NCBI GenBank assembly: GCA_012270965.1 | Contig: JAAXHJ010000023.1 | Coordinates: forward strand, 17,462 to 81,461 | Direction: 5' to 3' | From: Candidatus Palauibacter poriticola | Lineage (GTDB): Bacteria; Gemmatimonadota; Gemmatimonadetes; Palauibacterales; Palauibacteraceae | DNA length: 64,000 nt | Part shown: one piece after another, positions 43,066-52,757 of the stretch | How positions within the stretch are numbered: position 1 is the stretch's first letter | Layout of the letters: each line of letters opens with the position of its first letter | The notes under the pieces: model-generated | The model's database searches: none | Seen by the model: the letters and a program-made list of their open reading frames with translations, nothing else | Told to the model about the DNA's origin: nothing | Position numbers and translations under genes: made by a program

Positions 43066-44066
43066 AGGCGATCCGCATCCGGGAGCCCGGCGGGCCGGCC
43101 GTCCTCGAACTCGTCGAGCGGGACGATCCGGTCGCCGGGGCCGGCGAGGTGGGGGTGCGCGTGCGCTGCGCGGGGATCAACCGGGCCGACCTCCTGCAGC
43201 GGATGGGCCGCTATCCGGCCCCCGCGGACGCTCCGCCGGACATCCCGGGACTCGAGTTCGCCGGAGAGATCGAGGCGGTCGGGACCGGCGTCACCGTCTG
43301 GTCCGCGGGCGACCGCGTGATGGGCATCTTGGGGGGCGGCGGATACGCCGGGCGGGTGACGGTGCCGGCCGGGCAGCTCCTGCCCGTCCCGCCGACGCTG
43401 AGCTGGACCGAGGCGGGAGCGATCCCGGAGGTCTTCCTCACCGCGGCGGATGCCCTCGTCGAGCGCGGCCGTCTGCGCCCCGGCGAGAGCGTGCTCGTGC
43501 ACACGGCCGGCGGCGGCGTGGGAACGGCCGCCCTGCAGCTGGCGCGAGCGATCGGGGCGGGCTCGATCATCGCCACGGCGTCGGCGGCCAAGCTCGACCG
43601 CATCCGCGAAGCCGGACTGCCGCACGACCTCGCCGTCGACCGCCGGGCCGGCTCCTTCGCCGACGAGGTCGCGCGACACACCGCCCGGGCCGGCGCCGAC
43701 GTCATCCTCGACACCGTCGGCGCCCCGTACTGGGAGGCGAACATGGCCAGCCTCGCCACCCTAGGCCGCCTCGTCATCGTCGGCGTCATGGGCGGCACGA
43801 AGGTGCAGGCCGACCTCCGCCACCTCATGGGAAAACGCGCGACCGTCGTCGGCACCGTCCTCCGCGCGCGCTCGAAGGCGGAGAAGGCGCACCTCACGCA
43901 GATGTTTGCGACCCGCTTCCTCCCGGGCTTCACGGTGCCCGACGAAGACCCCTCCCACCTGCGCCCCGTCATCGACCGCGTCTTCCCCCTCGCCGAAGCC
44001 GCCGAAGCCCACCGCTACGTCGAATCGAACCAATCGTTCGGCAAGGTTCTCCTCAACCTGTCGTGA
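43062..44066 (+). CDS. NADPH:quinone oxidoreductase-like, zinc-less medium-chain dehydrogenase
   Basis: A 334-residue quinone reductase of the MDR superfamily: MKAIRIREPGGPAVLEL at the start, RVRCAGINRADLLQRMGRYP, a GLEFAGEIEAVG segment and the NADPH-binding VHTAGGGVGTAALQLARAIG. The zinc ligands of alcohol dehydrogenases are absent. It probably reduces quinones or enoyl compounds with NADPH. It is the last gene of the pyrK-pyrD-kinase-murU run, coupled by ATGA. A weak terminator-like hairpin follows. Confidence 0.88.
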   Translation: MKAIRIREPGGPAVLELVERDDPVAGAGEVGVRVRCAGINRADLLQRMGRYPAPADAPPDIPGLEFAGEIEAVGTGVTVWSAGDRVMGILGGGGYAGRVTVPAGQLLPVPPTLSWTEAGAIPEVFLTAADALVERGRLRPGESVLVHTAGGGVGTAALQLARAIGAGSIIATASAAKLDRIREAGLPHDLAVDRRAGSFADEVARHTARAGADVILDTVGAPYWEANMASLATLGRLVIVGVMGGTKVQADLRHLMGKRATVVGTVLRARSKAEKAHLTQMFATRFLPGFTVPDEDPSHLRPVIDRVFPLAEAAEAHRYVESNQSFGKVLLNLS

Positions 44067-44071
44067 TGGCG

Positions 44072-44088
44072 CGACCAGGGTTTGGTCG
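44072..44088 (+). terminator. Possible terminator after the quinone reductase gene
   Basis: CGACCA, a five-base GGGTT loop and TGGTCG form a perfect six-base-pair stem six bases after the stop codon. There is no clean U-tract, so it may be a weak or factor-dependent terminator. Confidence 0.35.
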
Positions 44089-44203
44089 TCGCACGGAGAC
44101 ACCACTCCAAATGCAGGTGCCGCCCCGCTCCGTGCCCGACGGTCGCTCTTGCCCAACGGGGGCACGTGAACTTGGTATTGTGACCTAAGTTCAAGGAGGA
44201 CCG

Positions 44204-44449
44204 ATGCGTACCGTCAACATGCAGGAAGCCAAGACACACCTCTCCCGTCTCGTCCAAGCGGCTGCGGACGGTGAGCCGTTCGTGATCGCGAGAGCCGGTA
44301 AACCGATGGTCAAGGTGGTGCCGATCGAGACGCCGGAGCCGACCGAAGCCCGCCGAGTCGGGTTCATGGCCGGCGAAGTCTCCGTCCCCCCGGACTTCGA
44401 CCGAATGGGATCGGAGGAGATCGAGACGATGTTCGAGAGTGGCGGATGA
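44204..44449 (+). CDS. Phd/YefM-family antitoxin
   Basis: The 81-residue protein starts MRTVNMQEAKTHLSRLVQAA, the typical DNA-binding N-terminus of Phd/YefM antitoxins, with FVIARAGKPMVKVVP completing the fold. The C-terminal part would wrap the cognate toxin. A strong AAGGAGGA Shine-Dalgarno precedes the ATG. The following PIN toxin gene starts four bases before its stop (ATGA), but that toxin is broken, so the antitoxin is an orphan or the pair is decaying. Confidence 0.9.
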   Translation: MRTVNMQEAKTHLSRLVQAAADGEPFVIARAGKPMVKVVPIETPEPTEARRVGFMAGEVSVPPDFDRMGSEEIETMFESGG

Positions 44450-44831
44450 CGATCCTACTCGACACGCATGTCCTGCTTTGGGCCGCGGGTCTTCGGAACG
44501 GCTGCCGCCCGCAGCGCTCAAGGTGATCGAAGGTCCGGGAGCGGAGTTGTTCTACAGCGCCGCCTCGCTGTGGGGAATCAAGATCAAGAGCGGATTGGGG
44601 CGGGCCGATTTCAGCGTGGACCCCCGCGTCCTGCGCCACGGACTCCGGATCAACGGCTACACCGAAGTGCCGGTGGCCGGTGCCCACGCGGTCGCCGTGG
44701 ATCTTCTGCCTCCGATCCACAGGGATCCGTTCGACCGGCTGCTCGTGGCACAGGCGTAGATCGAGGGCTTGATGCCGTGGACGGCCGACCCGACCGTCGG
44801 GCGCTACCCCGGCCCGATTCGCATCATCTAG
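44446..44831 (+). pseudogene. Broken VapC-type PIN toxin (frameshift and premature stop)
   Basis: The gene begins MTILLDTHVLLWAAG, the PIN opening with the first catalytic Asp. The frame is then lost within about ten codons. The family sequence continues in another frame with SERLPPAALKVIEG, SAASLWGIKIKSGLGRADF and PPIHRDPFDRLLVAQA. A TAG at 44758 then interrupts it where homologues continue into a VEGL segment. Beyond the TAG the typical end (RYPGPIRII) is still readable up to 44831. One missing base near 44490 plus one nonsense change would account for this. Unlike the homopolymer cases elsewhere, two independent lesions make real decay likely. Confidence 0.8.
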
Positions 44832-44852
44832 CGGTAGATCTGACGGCCCGCG

Positions 44853-45158
44853 TCAGCCGCCGCTTACGGCGGGGAGGACGACGACTTCGGCACCGTCCGT
44901 CACGGGCGTGTCCAAGTCGCGCAGGAAGCGGATGTTCTCGCCCTCGACGAAGACGTTGACGTGCGGGCGCAGGTCGCCCCGCTCCGTAAGCAGACGATCG
45001 CGGACACCGGGGTGGGCGGCTCCGAGTTCGGCCAGAATGTCCCCGACCGGGGCGGGCGCGCCGGGGACGTCGACTGCGGAGCGCCCGCCCGTGAACTCCG
45101 TCAGCGCGGCCGGCAGCGTCACGCGCGCGAAGCCGTCGGTCGGCGTCCCGGCGGGCAT
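44853..45158 (-). CDS. MoaD/ThiS-family ubiquitin-like sulfur carrier
   Basis: The 101-residue protein has a beta-grasp fold, with VTLPAALTEFTGG, a LRPHVNVFVEGENIRFL strand pair and VVVLPAVSGG at the end. The terminal Gly-Gly is the signature that is adenylated and thiocarboxylated in sulfur carriers. Its start overlaps the stop of the BNR-repeat gene (TGATG), so the two are co-translated. It is not near moaC or thiC genes. This pairing suggests a dedicated sulfur or modifier role with the neighbour rather than general molybdopterin synthesis, which is inference. Confidence 0.85.
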   Translation of the reverse strand: MPAGTPTDGFARVTLPAALTEFTGGRSAVDVPGAPAPVGDILAELGAAHPGVRDRLLTERGDLRPHVNVFVEGENIRFLRDLDTPVTDGAEVVVLPAVSGG

Positions 45159-46333
45159 CAGGCGGCCCTGGGGGCACACGCCTTCACGCACACGACCGGC
45201 GGGAGACCCTCGCACACCAGCCGCCAAGTCGTCCCATCGTCGCGGGAGGCGTACACCTTGCCGCTGCGGGTGCCGAAGAACACCTGTCCGGGGGCGAGCG
45301 TGGCCAGCGCGTCGCGCAGCACGGTTTCGTACGCGTTCCGTTGCGGAAGTCCCTCCGTGAGCGCCTCCCAGCCCGCGCCGCCGTCGCTGGTGCGGTAGAC
45401 GCGCAGCTTCGCCTCGGGCGTACACCGGAAGCCGTCCGATTCGAGCGGGACGATGTAGACCGTGTCGGCATCGCCCGGGTGCATCGCCATCGCGAAGCCG
45501 AAGTCGGACGGGACGCCGTTGGCGATGTCCGTCCACGAATCGCCCCAGTCGTCGCTTCGGTACAGTCCCCAGTGGTTCTGCAGGAAGAGCCGGGCCGGGT
45601 TCGACGGATGGTGCGCGATCTTGTGTACGCACTGGCCGAACTCCGGGTGCTTGTCGGGGAGAAACTCCGCACGCACCCCCTCGTTGCGGGCGGCCCAGGT
45701 CGCGCCGCCGTCGTCGCTGCGGTACGCTCCCGCCGCCGAGATCGCGATCACCACGCGCCCGTCCGGCTCGCCGTCGGTGATGATGGTGTGCAGGCAGAGC
45801 CCCCCGGCCCCCGGCTGCCACCGCTCCCGGTGCGGATGGTTCAGCAGCCCTTCCACCGCCTCCCACCTCGCGCCGGCATCGTGCGAGATAAACAGGCAGG
45901 CGGGCTCCACGCCGAGCCGGATCACATCCGGTTCGCGGGCCGAGCCCGGCTGGATCTGCCAGATGCGTTTAAGGGAAAGCCCGGAGTCCTCGGGAAACCT
46001 GACCGAACGCTCGGCCTTCCCCGACCAGGTCGCGCCGAAGTCGTCGGAGAAACGCAGCGTCGTGCCCCAGAAGGGACTGTGCGGCGCCGCCCACAGGCGC
46101 GACCTGCCGACCCGGCCGTCGTACGCCATCGCGTAGACTTCCTCTCCGGGGAAATGGGGGCCGTCCAGCTCCCAGCCACCGCCGTCCAGCTCCCAGCCCC
46201 CAACGTCCTCTCCCCCGCCGCCCCTTCGCCCGCCTCCCCCTCCTCCTCCGTCGCGCGCCCGCGCCAGGAAGGCACCCTTCGTCGTGCCCAGCAGGAGCGT
46301 GCCGCCCCCGTTCGTCCCGTCTCCACTCGCCAC
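45158..46333 (-). CDS. BNR/sialidase-like beta-propeller protein
   Basis: A 391-residue protein built of BNR (Asp-box) repeats: TLRFSDDFGATWSGK, CLFISHDAGARWEAVEGL, AYRSDDGGATWAARNEG, LYRSDDWGDSWTDIANG, VYRTSDGGAGWEALTEG and VYASRDDGTTWRLVCEG. This is a seven-bladed propeller of the exo-alpha-sialidase/VPS10-like type; no sialidase active site can be confirmed and there is no signal peptide. The GTG at 46333 has GAGGGA seven bases before it and gives the natural start ahead of TLLLGTTKGAFL. A Gly-rich loop with duplicated GGWELDG units lies near residue 45. It overlaps the MoaD-like gene. Confidence 0.78.
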   Translation of the reverse strand: MASGDGTNGGGTLLLGTTKGAFLARARDGGGGGGGRRGGGGEDVGGWELDGGGWELDGPHFPGEEVYAMAYDGRVGRSRLWAAPHSPFWGTTLRFSDDFGATWSGKAERSVRFPEDSGLSLKRIWQIQPGSAREPDVIRLGVEPACLFISHDAGARWEAVEGLLNHPHRERWQPGAGGLCLHTIITDGEPDGRVVIAISAAGAYRSDDGGATWAARNEGVRAEFLPDKHPEFGQCVHKIAHHPSNPARLFLQNHWGLYRSDDWGDSWTDIANGVPSDFGFAMAMHPGDADTVYIVPLESDGFRCTPEAKLRVYRTSDGGAGWEALTEGLPQRNAYETVLRDALATLAPGQVFFGTRSGKVYASRDDGTTWRLVCEGLPPVVCVKACAPRAA

Positions 46334-46477
46334 GATCCGTTCCCTCGTCCTTGTTGGGGTCGCCTTCGCACCGAAGTGTATCGTCTCGCACGCGGCGCGT
46401 GTGGTTCGCACCCGACGCGTGCGGGTTGGCAACCGCACGGCCCGCGGCCAATGTACGGTGGGCGCTGCCGGCGTGCG

Positions 46478-46506
46478 TTGGCCCGCCGGCGGCGGGACGG
46501 TATCAT
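46478..46506 (+). promoter_or_regulatory. Promoter of the DUF72 gene, apparently leaderless
   Basis: TTGGCC (46478-46483), a 17-base spacer and TATCAT (46501-46506) end six bases before the ATG at 46513, leaving no room for a Shine-Dalgarno. Confidence 0.45.
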
Positions 46507-46512
46507 CCTGCG

Positions 46513-47235
46513 ATGCAGGTCTGGATCGGCACGAGCGGCTACGGTTATCCCGCGTGGAAGGGCAGCTTCTACCCGGAGGATCTCCCCAGTAGCGAGATGT
46601 TGTCCTTCTACGGCCGTCGGCTTCGGGCCGTCGAGATCAACAACACCTTCTACCGCATGCCGCGCGAGAGCGTGCTCGAGAACTGGGCCGGGGCAGTGCC
46701 CGACGGATTCCGCTTCGCGCTCAAGGCTTCGCGCCGCATCACGCACTTCAAGCGGTTGCGGGACGCGGAGGAGGAGACCGAGTATCTCGTGCAGACGGCG
46801 GCGGTGATGGCGGATCGCGCGGGCGTCATCCTGTACCAGCTTCCGCCCACCTTCAAGCGGGACGATGAACGGCTGGCGCGTTTCGTGGACCAGCTTCCCA
46901 ACCCCGGCACCTCCGCCTTCGAGTTCCGGCACGCGTCGTGGTTCGACGAGGCGGTGTTCGACGTCCTTCGGGCCCGGAACTCCGCCCTCTGCCTTGCCGA
47001 AACGGATGACGGAGAGGACGCGCCTCTTGTCGAGACGGCGGACTGGACGTACCTCCGCCTGCGCCGCAGCGGCTACTCCACGGAGGAGCTGGAAGCCTGG
47101 GCCGCGCGGCTGCGCGCCTCGGGCTGGGACCGGGTCTACGCCTTCTTCAAGCATGAGGATGCCGGGGTCGGCCCCGCGCTCGCCGGGCAGTTCACGGAGA
47201 TGATGGCGGAAACCACGGAGGGGACGCGCGCATGA
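46513..47235 (+). CDS. DUF72 family protein
   Basis: The 240-residue product is a DUF72 (YecE-like) TIM-barrel-type protein: IGTSGYGYPAWKGSFYPEDL, AVEINNTFYRMPRESVLENW, FRFALKASRRITHFKRL, ILYQLPPTFKRDDERLARF, FEFRHASWF, and YLRLRRSGYSTEEL near the end. These proteins are widespread and of unknown biochemical role; a nuclease-like activity has been suggested for relatives. A leaderless promoter precedes it, and the rhomboid gene overlaps its stop (ATGA). Confidence 0.9.
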   Translation: MQVWIGTSGYGYPAWKGSFYPEDLPSSEMLSFYGRRLRAVEINNTFYRMPRESVLENWAGAVPDGFRFALKASRRITHFKRLRDAEEETEYLVQTAAVMADRAGVILYQLPPTFKRDDERLARFVDQLPNPGTSAFEFRHASWFDEAVFDVLRARNSALCLAETDDGEDAPLVETADWTYLRLRRSGYSTEELEAWAARLRASGWDRVYAFFKHEDAGVGPALAGQFTEMMAETTEGTRA

Positions 47236-48026
47236 CCCGGGTCGTCGGCCAACTGCTCCTGATCAACGTCGTCGCCTACGTGCTCACGCGCGGAAACCCC
47301 GGCTTGATGCCGGAGCTGTGGCTCGTCCCGGCCCAGGTCCTAACCCGGCCGTGGACGCTCATCACCTACCAGTTCCTGCACGATCCGGGCGGCGTGTCCC
47401 ACATCTTCTTCAACATGCTCGCGCTCTTCTTCTTCGGGCCGAAGCTCGAGGCGCTGCTGGGATCGAGGAGCTTTCTGAAGCTGTATCTCCTGGCCGGACT
47501 CGTCGGGGCGCTCGTCCACATCCTGTGGACCCTGCTCGCGATGTCGCAGGGAGGCCTCTACGCGCCGATGGTCGGGGCCTCGGCGGCGGTGTACGGCGTG
47601 CTCTTCGGCTACGCGCGCTACTGGCCCCGCGACCGGGTGATGATCTGGTTCGTTATCCCGGTGCAGGTCCGCTTCCTCGTCATCGCGTTCACCGTGCTTT
47701 CGCTGTGGCTGGGCTTGGGCGGCGTCGGCGGGGGCGTGGCGCACTTCGCGCACCTGGGCGGGTTCCTCGGCGGCTGGCTTTATCTGAGGCTGCGGGCCAC
47801 GCGCTCCGCCGCGGCGAAGTTCCGCAGGAAGGCCGCGAGTCCCGGCGTCCGCATGGGAGAGCGGGAGCTGAACGCGAAGTGGGGGCGCATCGAGCCGAGC
47901 GCTCTTCATCCCGTGAACCGGGCCGAGTACGAGCGCATCGCCGACAAGCTCAAGGCCGCGGGGTGGTCCGCCCTGACCGACCGCGAACGCACGTTCGTGG
48001 AGAGATTCGGCGGCGGACTCGGCTAA
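47232..48026 (+). CDS. Rhomboid-family intramembrane serine protease
   Basis: The 264-residue membrane protein has six predicted helices and the rhomboid catalytic pair: Ser117 in MVGASAAVYG and His174 in HFAHLGGFLGG. HDPGGVSHIFFNMLALFFFG, with the conserved His/Asn helix, is also present. About 70 hydrophilic residues follow the last helix. Substrates are unknown. The ATG overlaps the DUF72 stop (ATGA). No terminator is evident before the ilv promoter about 30 bases downstream. Confidence 0.9.
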   Translation: MTRVVGQLLLINVVAYVLTRGNPGLMPELWLVPAQVLTRPWTLITYQFLHDPGGVSHIFFNMLALFFFGPKLEALLGSRSFLKLYLLAGLVGALVHILWTLLAMSQGGLYAPMVGASAAVYGVLFGYARYWPRDRVMIWFVIPVQVRFLVIAFTVLSLWLGLGGVGGGVAHFAHLGGFLGGWLYLRLRATRSAAAKFRRKAASPGVRMGERELNAKWGRIEPSALHPVNRAEYERIADKLKAAGWSALTDRERTFVERFGGGLG

Positions 48027-48058
48027 CAGGCACTCCCGACAGGCCCTTCCGCCATAGT

Positions 48059-48086
48059 TTGCCAAATGCGCCAAGTCGCCTATCTT
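48059..48086 (+). promoter_or_regulatory. Promoter of the leuB-ilv operon
   Basis: TTGCCA (48059-48064), a 16-base spacer and TATCTT (48081-48086) lie about 45 bases ahead of a small upstream ORF and about 100 bases ahead of leuB. Confidence 0.4.
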
Positions 48087-48129
48087 CCGCCGCCTCCGCG
48101 CCGTCCCACCCTCCCGGAGGAGTTCCGCC

Positions 48130-48183
48130 ATGCACCACGTCGCGATCTTCGATGCGACCCTTGCCACCGACTCCGCGCGGTAA
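48130..48183 (+). pseudogene. 17-codon upstream ORF resembling the N-terminus of 2-isopropylmalate synthase
   Basis: A GGAGGAG Shine-Dalgarno precedes an ATG encoding MHHVAIFDATLATDSAR, then TAA. Four bases later leuB begins. The peptide matches the conserved opening of LeuA/CimA enzymes (xxVxIFDTTLRDGE) for about ten residues and then ends. It looks like the remnant of a leuA that once headed the operon. Because it still has a ribosome site it may be translated and couple ribosomes into leuB. It has only one Leu and no run of Leu/Ile/Val codons, so a classical attenuation leader is unlikely. Confidence 0.5.
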
Positions 48184-48187
48184 CTCC

Positions 48188-49315
48188 ATGGAAGGGAGCA
48201 TCCTGTTCCTGCCCGGCGACGGCATCGGGCCCGAGGTTCTCTTCGAGGCGCGGCGGGTGCTGGAGGCGCTCGGCGGAATCTTCGGCCACCGCTTCGAGGT
48301 CATCGAGGCTCCGATAGGCGATGGCGCGATCAAGAGCTGCGGGGATTCCCTGCCGCCCGAGACGCGAGCGCTGGCCGTCGACGTCGACGCCGTACTCCTC
48401 GGGGCCGTGGGCCTCGACGTGCGCTCCGCGGACGGGGGAGACGTCGATGCCGCCGGGGGGCTGCTGGATCTGCGGCAGCTCCTAGGGAATCACGCCAACA
48501 TCCGCCCGGTCGCGGTGCCCGAGGCCCTCGTGGCGCGGTCTCCTCTGCGCCCGGACCGCGTCCGCGGCGTGGACCTCGTCGTCGTCCGCGAGTTGCTGGG
48601 CGGCATCTACTTCGGACAGCCACGGGGGATCGAGGACGGCGTCGCCTTCGACACCGAAATCTATACCGAGGAGGAGATCCGGCGGATTTCCGTGTCGGCG
48701 TTCGAGCTCGCGCGCACGCGGCGGAGGAAAGTCACGTCGATAGACAAGGCGAACGTCCTGGAGTCGTCGATCTTCTGGCGCCGCATCGCCGAGGAAGTAT
48801 CCCGTGACTATCCGGATATCGCGTTTTCCAGCATGCTCGTGGACAATTGCGCGATGCAGTTGATCCATAACCCCCGCCAGTTCGATGTCCTGCTGACCAG
48901 CAACATGTTCGGCGACATTCTGAGCGATGAGGCGGCGGTGCTCGTCGGGAGCCTGGGGATGCTGCCGTCGGCGAGCGTGGGCGGCGACATAGGTCTCTAC
49001 GAGCCCGTGCATGGCGCGGCGCCGGATATTGCGGGGCGGGGGATCGCCAACCCTATCGGCGCGATCCTCTCCGTCGCGATGATGCTCGAACTCGCGTTCG
49101 CGCTGCCGGAAGAGGCGGACGCCGTGCGGGCGGCCGTGAACCGAGTGCTCGGGGACGGATACCGGACGGCCGATCTCCGCGACGACGGTGGCCGGACGCC
49201 GGTGTCGACGGCGAGGATGGGCGAGTTGATCGTCGCTGCCCTGGACAAGGTGGGCGCATCGGGCTGGGCGGGCACCGCGGGTGCGGCCGGTGGCCCGCGG
49301 AGACGGGCATGCTGA
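48188..49315 (+). CDS. leuB: 3-isopropylmalate dehydrogenase
   Basis: The 375-residue product is a beta-decarboxylating dehydrogenase: [119 protein letters not shown] and [21 protein letters not shown]. The [10 protein letters not shown] segment marks isopropylmalate rather than isocitrate dehydrogenase. It carries the penultimate step of leucine synthesis. It heads an ilv operon in which leuA, leuC and leuD are absent. The last six bases overlap ilvD. Confidence 0.95.
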   Translation: MEGSILFLPGDGIGPEVLFEARRVLEALGGIFGHRFEVIEAPIGDGAIKSCGDSLPPETRALAVDVDAVLLGAVGLDVRSADGGDVDAAGGLLDLRQLLGNHANIRPVAVPEALVARSPLRPDRVRGVDLVVVRELLGGIYFGQPRGIEDGVAFDTEIYTEEEIRRISVSAFELARTRRRKVTSIDKANVLESSIFWRRIAEEVSRDYPDIAFSSMLVDNCAMQLIHNPRQFDVLLTSNMFGDILSDEAAVLVGSLGMLPSASVGGDIGLYEPVHGAAPDIAGRGIANPIGAILSVAMMLELAFALPEEADAVRAAVNRVLGDGYRTADLRDDGGRTPVSTARMGELIVAALDKVGASGWAGTAGAAGGPRRRAC

Positions 49316-50991
49316 ACCGGATCAGCCGCGAATTGACGCAGCACCGGGATCGTCCGGCGGCGCGCGCGATGCTGTTTGCGGCGGGCCTGACCGAGGACGA
49401 CCTGGATCGTCCGCAGGTCGGGATCGTCAGTTCCGGCTACGAGGGCAATCCGTGCAACATGCACCTGAACGGGCTCGCCGCCGCGGCCAGGGAAGGCGTC
49501 CGGTCGTCCGGCATGATCGGCTTCGTCTCGAACACGATCGGGGTGAGCGACGGCATGTCGATGGGCACGTTCGGAATGCGTTATTCGCTTCCCTCGCGCG
49601 ACCTGATCGCGGATTCGATCGAGACGATCGCGTCGGCGCAGCATTACGACGGCGTCATCACGATCATGGGTTGTGACAAGAACATGCCCGGCGCGATGAT
49701 GGCCATGAGCCGCCTCGACCGTCCGTCGCTGATGATCTACGGAGGCACCATCGCGCCCGGGCGAAGGAACGGGGAGCGGCTGGACGTCGTTTCCTCCTTC
49801 GAGGCGCTCGGCCAGCGGCTGGCCGGAACCATCAGTTCCGAGGAGTACCGGGAGATCGTGCGTCTGAGCTGTCCGGGCGCGGGTGCCTGTGGCGGCATGT
49901 TCACGGCCAACACGATGGCCTCGGCCATTGAAGTCATGGGGATGAGCCTCCCGGGCAGTTCCTCGAATCCCGCGACGAGCGATGACAAGAAGGCAGAGTG
50001 CCGCAGGGCGGGCGAGGCGGTCCGGAACCTGCTCGAACGCAATCTCCGCCCCCGCCACATCCTAACGCGCGAGGCGTTCGAGAACGCGATCACGCTGGCC
50101 GTCGTGATCGGCGGGTCCACGAACGTCGTGCTCCACCTCCTGGCCATCGCGCGCACGACCGGGGTCGACTTGGCGATCGACGACTTCCAGCGCATCAGCG
50201 ACCGTACACCGCTGCTGGCGGACTTCAGGCCGAGCGGCCCGTACGTCATGGAGGACCTGCACCGCATCGGCGGGATGCCGGCGCTGATCCGGGTGCTCCT
50301 CTCGGAAGGCTTCCTTCACGGCGGCTGCATGACGGTCACCGGAAAGACCCTGGCCGAGAACGCCGCGGACGCGCCCCCGCTGGCCGACGAACCAAGGGTC
50401 GTGCGCGGTCCGGATGACCCCATCAAGGCCTCCGGGCACCTCCGCATCCTCTACGGCAACGTGGCCGAAGGCGGATCCGTCGCCAAGATCACCGGCAGGG
50501 AAGGCGAGGTTTTCGAGGGCCCAGCCCGGGTGTTCGACAGCGAGGCCGACGCGAACGAGGCGATCAGCCAGGGGCGCATCCGGAGGGGCGACGTCATCGT
50601 CATTCGCTACGAGGGCCCGCGCGGCGGGCCCGGCATGCCGGAGATGCTGACGCCGACCTCGATGATCATGGGGAGAGGGCTGGGAAGCGACGTTGCCCTC
50701 ATCACGGACGGCCGGTTCTCCGGCGGCACCCACGGGTTAGTCGTCGGACACATCACGCCGGAGGCGCAGGAGGGCGGCGTCATCGCGCTCCTCGCCGACG
50801 GAGACCGCATCCGGATCGACGCAATCGAGAATACGATCAACGTCCACCTTTCGCCCGCGGAGATTCGGACCCGCCGCGATGGCTGGACGCCGCCGCCTTT
50901 GCGCGCGAATTCCGGGGCTCTCTACAGGTACGCGCGCACCGTGTCGTCCGCTTCGGAAGGTTGTACCACGGACAGGGACGTGCAGCGATGA
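49309..50991 (+). CDS. ilvD: Dihydroxy-acid dehydratase
   Basis: The 560-residue protein is IlvD, an iron-sulfur dehydratase making 2-oxoisovalerate and 2-oxo-3-methylvalerate. Cluster and active-site regions are visible: [58 protein letters not shown], the [18 protein letters not shown] segment and [19 protein letters not shown] with the catalytic Ser. Length and motif order are normal. It overlaps leuB at its start and ilvB at its end (ATGA). Confidence 0.97.
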   Translation: MLNRISRELTQHRDRPAARAMLFAAGLTEDDLDRPQVGIVSSGYEGNPCNMHLNGLAAAAREGVRSSGMIGFVSNTIGVSDGMSMGTFGMRYSLPSRDLIADSIETIASAQHYDGVITIMGCDKNMPGAMMAMSRLDRPSLMIYGGTIAPGRRNGERLDVVSSFEALGQRLAGTISSEEYREIVRLSCPGAGACGGMFTANTMASAIEVMGMSLPGSSSNPATSDDKKAECRRAGEAVRNLLERNLRPRHILTREAFENAITLAVVIGGSTNVVLHLLAIARTTGVDLAIDDFQRISDRTPLLADFRPSGPYVMEDLHRIGGMPALIRVLLSEGFLHGGCMTVTGKTLAENAADAPPLADEPRVVRGPDDPIKASGHLRILYGNVAEGGSVAKITGREGEVFEGPARVFDSEADANEAISQGRIRRGDVIVIRYEGPRGGPGMPEMLTPTSMIMGRGLGSDVALITDGRFSGGTHGLVVGHITPEAQEGGVIALLADGDRIRIDAIENTINVHLSPAEIRTRRDGWTPPPLRANSGALYRYARTVSSASEGCTTDRDVQR

Positions 50992-52757
50992 CGTACGAGA
51001 CCGCAGTGATCGGTGAGGAACGGACGACCGGACGCTCCGGTCGCGGGGGGAACCGGGTTCCGCCGGCGCGGACCCTGTCGGGAGCCGAGGCCCTCGCTCT
51101 TTCCCTCGTACGATGCGGCGTGCGTGACGTGTTCGGCTATCCGGGTGGTGCGATCATGCCCGTCTATGATGCGCTGCTCGACTACGAAGACCGACTTCGC
51201 CACGTGCTGGTTCGCCACGAGCAGGGGGCGATTCACGCGGCCCAGGGATACGCGCGCGTGTCGGGGGAGCCGGGCGTGTGCCTCACGACGTCCGGGCCCG
51301 GGGCCACCAACCTGATCACCGGGATCGCCGATGCGAAGATGGACAGCACGCCGGTGCTGTGCATCACGGGGCAAGTGCCGTCCAGCCTGCTTGGCTCCGA
51401 CGCGTTTCAGGAGACCGACGTGATCTCCATGAGCGCGCCGGTCACCAAGTGGAGCTGCAAGATCACTCGTCCCGAGGAGATTCCGGCCGCCGTTTCCAAG
51501 GCGCTCTACGTCGCCCGCACCGGACGCCCCGGGCCCGTCCTGATCGACATCACGAAAGACGCCCAGTTCGCGACCTTCGAATACCGGTCGGTCGCGTACG
51601 AGCACCGGATCCGCGGCTATGAGCCGCGGCCGCGGCTCGACGCGGACGCCGTGGCGTCCGCGTGTCGTCTCATCCGCGAGGCGCGCAAGCCCCTCGTCCT
51701 CGTCGGCCAAGGCGTTCTCCTGTCCGGTGCGCAGGACGAGTTGAAGCGCCTGGTCGAGAAAGCGGGACTGCCCTTTGCATGCACGCTTCTGGGCTTGGGT
51801 GCCCTTCCGGCGCGGCACCCGCTGTATGTGGGTCTGCTCGGCATGCACGGCAACTACGGGCCGAACATCAAGACCGATGAGTCCGACCTGCTGCTCGCGG
51901 TCGGAATGCGGTTCGACGATCGCGTGACCGGCAGTCTCGCGAAGTACGCGCGGAGGGCCAGAGTCGTTCACGTGGACATCGATGAGTCCGAAATCGACAA
52001 GAATGTGCCGGCGGACGTGGGCATCGTGGCGGATGCCGGGGAAGCGCTGGCCGCTCTGGCGAAGGGCGTCGCGAGCGGGTCGCACGAGGCTTGGCTGGCG
52101 GAGTTCCGCGCCTGCGACGCGATCGAGCGCGAACGGGTGATCGACGGCGATCTGTCCCCGGGCACTCCCGGAATCAGGATGGCCGAAGTGATCCACCGAC
52201 TCTCCGAGCGCACGAGGGGCCGGGCGACCGTCGTCGCGGACGTGGGACAGCATCAGATGGCGGCGGCCAGGTACTACCGGTTCGACGATGGCAATACGCT
52301 CGTCACCTCCGGCGGCGCCGGCACGATGGGATACGCGCTGCCGGCGGCGATGGGAGCCTTGGTCGCCCGACCGGACCACTCGATCATCGCCGTGATCGGT
52401 GACGGCGGTTTCATGATGACGCTTCAGGAACTCGCCGCCATCGTCCAGGAAGGGATCCCCGTGAAGGTGGTGATCCTGAACAACGGTTACCTTGGCATGG
52501 TCCGGCAGTGGCAGGAGATGTTCTTCGCCCGCCGCTACTCCGCGATCGAACTCGACAACCCGAACTTCGCCGAAGTCGCGGCGGCGTTCGGCATGGCGGG
52601 CAGGCAGGTGACCGAGAGGGGAGAACTCGATGCCGCCATCGACGAGATGTCGGCGTCCGAAACCGCCTTTCTGCTCGAAATCGTCGTGGAGCGGGAGGAG
52701 AACGTCTTCCCGATGGTGCCGGCCGGCGCGGGCTGCTCCGAGATCCGCCTCGAATAA
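50988..52757 (+). CDS. ilvB: Acetolactate synthase large subunit
   Basis: The 589-residue thiamine-diphosphate enzyme condenses pyruvate into acetolactate or acetohydroxybutyrate. It shows [33 protein letters not shown] with the cofactor-activating Glu, [34 protein letters not shown], and the ThDP motif from [19 protein letters not shown] to [17 protein letters not shown]. The ATG at 50988 overlaps ilvD (ATGA); an earlier in-frame ATG at 50961 is less likely. The small subunit gene follows with a TAATG overlap. Confidence 0.96.
   Translation: MTYETAVIGEERTTGRSGRGGNRVPPARTLSGAEALALSLVRCGVRDVFGYPGGAIMPVYDALLDYEDRLRHVLVRHEQGAIHAAQGYARVSGEPGVCLTTSGPGATNLITGIADAKMDSTPVLCITGQVPSSLLGSDAFQETDVISMSAPVTKWSCKITRPEEIPAAVSKALYVARTGRPGPVLIDITKDAQFATFEYRSVAYEHRIRGYEPRPRLDADAVASACRLIREARKPLVLVGQGVLLSGAQDELKRLVEKAGLPFACTLLGLGALPARHPLYVGLLGMHGNYGPNIKTDESDLLLAVGMRFDDRVTGSLAKYARRARVVHVDIDESEIDKNVPADVGIVADAGEALAALAKGVASGSHEAWLAEFRACDAIERERVIDGDLSPGTPGIRMAEVIHRLSERTRGRATVVADVGQHQMAAARYYRFDDGNTLVTSGGAGTMGYALPAAMGALVARPDHSIIAVIGDGGFMMTLQELAAIVQEGIPVKVVILNNGYLGMVRQWQEMFFARRYSAIELDNPNFAEVAAAFGMAGRQVTERGELDAAIDEMSASETAFLLEIVVEREENVFPMVPAGAGCSEIRLE

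Noticed and set aside
48130-48183. Leucine attenuator leader peptide
   Set aside because: Only one Leu and no Ile/Val run; sequence matches the LeuA N-terminus better and no terminator/antiterminator pair was seen before leuB.
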